In this document: positions 15,324 through 17,882 of the stretch, in pieces
How positions within the stretch are numbered: position 1 is the stretch's first letter
Layout of the letters: every line of letters begins with the position of its first letter
Source of the DNA: Phycisphaerae bacterium
GTDB lineage: Bacteria; Planctomycetota; Phycisphaerae; Phycisphaerales; SM1A02
Assembly (NCBI GenBank): GCA_002683195.1
Contig: NYSW01000061.1
Span: 1 to 17,882, forward strand
Length of the DNA: 17,882 nucleotides
Direction: 5' to 3'
Notes under the pieces: model-generated
Told to the model about the DNA's origin: nothing
Databases searched by the model: none
Seen by the model: only the letters and a program-made list of their open reading frames with translations
Position numbers and translations under genes: made by a program

Positions 15324-16943
15324 TCAGGAGTCCGTCATGTCGTTCATCTTCGCTCGGAGGGCCTTCTTGTCGATTTTTCCCGTGGAAGTCAACGGCATCG
15401 TCTTCACGGGGTGAAGATCGTCCGGCATCTGCCAGGTCTGGAATTTCGATGCGAGCGCGATTCGGACGGTTTCCAGGTCAAGCGAGGCTCCGGGAGCCAG
15501 GGTGACGAAGGCCACGGGACGTTCGCCCCATTTCTCGTCGGGGCGGGCGACCACCGCGGCCGCCATGACTTCGGGAAGATCGCCGATCGCCCGATCCAGT
15601 TCGAGACTGGAAATCCACTCCCCGCCCGACTTCACGAGATCCTTCTCCCGATCCCGGATGGTCATCCGCCCCCGGTCGTCGATCGAGGCGACGTCGCCGG
15701 TCTCGAGTCGGCCGTCTTCGCGGAATCGATCGGTCTCCGGATGCTCGTGGAGGTAACCGTCGGCGACCCACCACCCCGAAACCAGCAGGCGGCCGGTGCT
15801 TCGGCCGTCCGTCGGGACCGGCCGGCCCTGTTCATCCTCGACCTCGAGCGTGAGGCCGGGCAGAGGACGGCCGGCGACCGATTGATGCTCGATCCGTTGG
15901 TCCGGATCCATGGCGGCCTCTTCTCGGGTGGTCACGGCCGGCGACATGGTTCCGACTGGATTGATTTCCGTCATGCCCCAGGAGTGAATCACTTCGATCC
16001 CGTATCGGTCACGAAATCCTCGAATCATCGACGCGGTGGGTGCGGCGCCACCGGACACGATGCGATCGACGCTGGAGACATCCCATCGCTGCGGCTCGGC
16101 GTCGAGGGCGGCCAGGACCGCGTTCCAGATCGTCGGCACCGCGGCCGCGGTGGTGACGCGATGCTTCGATACGAGGTCGAGAAGACGGGCGGCGGAGAGA
16201 TCTCGATGGGGAAGGACCAATCGGGTGCCGAGCATCGCGGCGGCATATGGGAGGCACCATCCGAGGGCATGGAACATCGGGACGATGGCGAGGAGCGTGT
16301 CTCGTCCGGACAGCCGCATGCAGTCGGTGAGACCGAGGGCCATGGTCTGGAGGCAGGTCGAGCGATGGGTGTAGGCAACGGTCTTTGGTCCACCGGTGGT
16401 GCCGCTGGTCGAACAGAGGGCCATGGCCGAGGTCTCGTCGAGTTCGGGCCACGCGAGCATCGGCTTGGCGGCGGCCAGGAGTTCATCGTGATGGTGCGAT
16501 GTGATGCCCTCGATCCCCGGCGGGGACCACCCGAGTCCGATCACGTGCTCGATCCATGGGCAGCGGGGCAGGAGGGAATCCACCCGGTCGGCCAGTCGGG
16601 CGTCGAGGAGCATCACTCGATCCCGGGTTCGGGCGAGGACCGAGACGATTTCATCGTCGCTCCATCGGGTGTTCACCGGATGAATCGCACCGCCGAGGCA
16701 GGGAACCGCAAGGTAGGCGTCCAGGTGGCGGTGGTCGTTGAAGGCGAGGGTGGCCACCGGGTCGCCAATCCCCACTCCAAGGCTCTTGAGGGCGGTACCG
16801 AAGCGGTGAGCCCGGTCCGCCACATCCGACCACTTGAGTTCGAGATCACCGTCTGGAGGCGTGGAGACCACGCCGGACGTGGGGGCGGTTTTCGGTCCCC
16901 GGAAGACGAGATGTGACAGGAGAAGACGACGACTGGGGTGCAT
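15324..16943 (-). CDS. Acyl-CoA synthetase (AMP-binding, fatty-acid--CoA ligase family)
   Basis: The enzyme activates a carboxylic acid with ATP to an acyl-adenylate and transfers it to CoA. The 539-residue product is of normal length. It shows the phosphate loop TSGTTGGPK (179-187), the A5 motif SWGMTE (321-326), the A7 motif LETGD (413-417), the hinge and A8 region RDREKDLVKSGGEW (430-443) and the C-terminal TSTGKIDKK with catalytic Lys523. There is no signal peptide or membrane helix, so it is cytoplasmic. The general pattern fits medium- to long-chain fatty-acid ligases, but chain length cannot be read from the sequence. The ATG at 16943 is preferred because GGAG lies five to six bases upstream; an in-frame ATG at 17087 would overlap the divergent gene. 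It is transcribed away from a GcdH-like dehydrogenase gene, consistent with a shared catabolic role. Confidence 0.93.
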   Translation of the reverse strand: MHPSRRLLLSHLVFRGPKTAPTSGVVSTPPDGDLELKWSDVADRAHRFGTALKSLGVGIGDPVATLAFNDHRHLDAYLAVPCLGGAIHPVNTRWSDDEIVSVLARTRDRVMLLDARLADRVDSLLPRCPWIEHVIGLGWSPPGIEGITSHHHDELLAAAKPMLAWPELDETSAMALCSTSGTTGGPKTVAYTHRSTCLQTMALGLTDCMRLSGRDTLLAIVPMFHALGWCLPYAAAMLGTRLVLPHRDLSAARLLDLVSKHRVTTAAAVPTIWNAVLAALDAEPQRWDVSSVDRIVSGGAAPTASMIRGFRDRYGIEVIHSWGMTEINPVGTMSPAVTTREEAAMDPDQRIEHQSVAGRPLPGLTLEVEDEQGRPVPTDGRSTGRLLVSGWWVADGYLHEHPETDRFREDGRLETGDVASIDDRGRMTIRDREKDLVKSGGEWISSLELDRAIGDLPEVMAAAVVARPDEKWGERPVAFVTLAPGASLDLETVRIALASKFQTWQMPDDLHPVKTMPLTSTGKIDKKALRAKMNDMTDS

Positions 16944-17085
16944 GGGGGCTCCGATCCGATGATCATTGGCGATCGTATGGAAATTGGAGTTCCTCGGAGG
17001 CGGGTCAGGATTGCATCGCCCCAGCCTTTTCCGGCGAATCCAGTCGTTCCCAGTTCCGACTTTTCCTTCCTGTTTCGAGACCCCC
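16944..17085. promoter_or_regulatory. Divergent promoter region of synthetase and dehydrogenase genes
   Basis: These 142 bases separate two divergent start codons and must hold both promoters. A Shine-Dalgarno GGAG for the synthetase lies next to its start on the minus strand. On the plus strand only a weak GAGA (17077-17080) precedes the dehydrogenase. No convincing -35/-10 pair or long palindrome is seen. The close divergence suggests shared control, which is an inference. Confidence 0.5.
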
Positions 17086-17882
17086 ATGACCGCCGACGCT
17101 CCCGACCTCGACCTGTACCGCTTCGACGACCGACTGACCGAGGAGGAGCGGGGCTATCGAGATCGGGTTCGGAGGTTGGTCGACGATCGATTCCTGCCCC
17201 TGGTGAACGAATATTGGGACCGCCATGATTTTCCCGTCGAGCTGGTTCGAGAGATGGGCGAGATCGGGTGTTTTGGTGCGACGATCGAGGGCTGGGGCTG
17301 TCCGGGTCTCTCACCTCGCGCCAACGGGGTGATCATGCGGGAACTCGAACGAGGCGACTCGGGTCTGAGAACCATGGCAAGCGTTCAAAGCTCGCTTGCC
17401 ATGAATGCGGTGAAGTTCTTCGGCAGCGACGCCCAACGCGACCACTGGCTCCCGATCATGCGGACCGGTGAAGCCTTGGGATGCTTCGGCCTGACCGAAC
17501 CTGGTTTCGGTTCGAATCCCGGTGGCATGGTCACCACTGCTCGTCGTGACGGGTCCGGGTGGAAGCTTTCGGGCGGCAAGATGTGGATCGGGAACGCCGA
17601 CATCGCAGACGTCGCGATCGTCTGGGCGAAGGCCGAGGGCGTGGACGAGGACCCCGAGAGCTCGCGGGCGATTCGCGGATTCCTGGTGCCGACCGACCGA
17701 CCGGGTTTCAAGGCCGAACTGATCAAGAACAAGTACAGCCTTCGGGTCGCCCGGACCTCCAGGGTGCATCTGGAGGACGTTCCGCTCACCGAGGATGACC
17801 TGCTCCCTGGAAGTGGTGGGCTGAGGTCTCCGCTCACCTGCCTCGATCAGGCCCGATACGGAATCGCCTGGGGCGTGGTGGG
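17086..17882 (+). CDS. Glutaryl-CoA-dehydrogenase-family acyl-CoA dehydrogenase (3' end missing)
   Basis: The first 265 codons of an FAD enzyme that oxidises the alpha-beta bond of acyl-CoAs run off the right edge. The N-terminal helical domain and middle beta domain are present. The sequence closely follows glutaryl-CoA dehydrogenases: RELERGDSGLRTMASVQSSL (85-104), GCFGLTEPGFGS (132-143), IRGFLVP (196-202) and CLDQARYGIAWGVV (252-265). Arg95 matches the arginine that binds the distal carboxylate of glutaryl-CoA in the human enzyme. Two changes stand out. The usual WITN, whose Thr contacts the flavin, is WIGN (167-170), and GSD is GSN (142-144). WIGN also occurs in the plant peroxisomal oxidase ACX4 and in some bacterial relatives, so a different electron acceptor or substrate is possible. 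The catalytic glutamate lies beyond the window. The ATG at 17086 follows a weak GAGA. Confidence 0.92.
   Translation, partial: MTADAPDLDLYRFDDRLTEEERGYRDRVRRLVDDRFLPLVNEYWDRHDFPVELVREMGEIGCFGATIEGWGCPGLSPRANGVIMRELERGDSGLRTMASVQSSLAMNAVKFFGSDAQRDHWLPIMRTGEALGCFGLTEPGFGSNPGGMVTTARRDGSGWKLSGGKMWIGNADIADVAIVWAKAEGVDEDPESSRAIRGFLVPTDRPGFKAELIKNKYSLRVARTSRVHLEDVPLTEDDLLPGSGGLRSPLTCLDQARYGIAWGVV

Overview
The window looks like a chromosomal segment of a planctomycete of the class Phycisphaerae. This is inferred from three things. Two secreted proteins end in paired Ca-binding dockerin-like repeats of the DxDGDGxVxxxDLxxLLxxWG type. A third ends in a PAPG + hydrophobic + RRRR tail, a variant PEP-CTERM sorting signal. 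The DNA is GC-rich, uses some GTG starts, and has many four-base gene overlaps. No rRNA, tRNA, CRISPR array, insertion sequence, integrase or attachment site was seen.

Layout. (1) 1-1540, plus strand: the 3' end of a secreted dockerin-type protein, then a small PEP-CTERM-like protein closed by a strong terminator (1572-1616). (2) 1641-3103, minus strand: a periplasmic cyclophilin with a coiled-coil tail, translationally coupled by a GTGA overlap to an unrecognised 238-residue protein. (3) 3416-8021, plus strand: a three-gene cluster, resB, ccsA and a small unknown gene, joined by GTGA and ATGA overlaps. This is the System II cytochrome c maturation machinery. (4) 8157-10724, plus strand: an 855-residue Cys-rich modular secreted protein with a dockerin-like end and a 17-bp terminator stem. 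(5) 10894-11463, plus strand: a small two-helix membrane protein. (6) 11571-16943, minus strand: an acyl-CoA synthetase gene followed 52 bases later by two overlapping ABC exporter genes that form an asymmetric heterodimer. (7) 17086-end, plus strand, divergent from the synthetase: the first 265 codons of a glutaryl-CoA-dehydrogenase-family enzyme.

How the genes work together. ResB and CcsA carry heme across the membrane and attach it to apocytochromes c, so the cell probably respires with c-type cytochromes. The divergent synthetase and dehydrogenase suggest activation and oxidation of acyl or dicarboxylyl-CoA substrates. The ABC pair may be an exporter co-expressed with the synthetase. The secreted proteins belong to the large cell-surface repertoire of this group, and their partners are not in the window.

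No clearly new multi-gene system is visible. The best leads are the small unknown genes coupled to ccsA and to the cyclophilin, the perfect Leu/Ala heptad tail of the cyclophilin, the duplicated C-CC-C domain of the 855-residue protein, and the WIGN flavin-site variant of the dehydrogenase.
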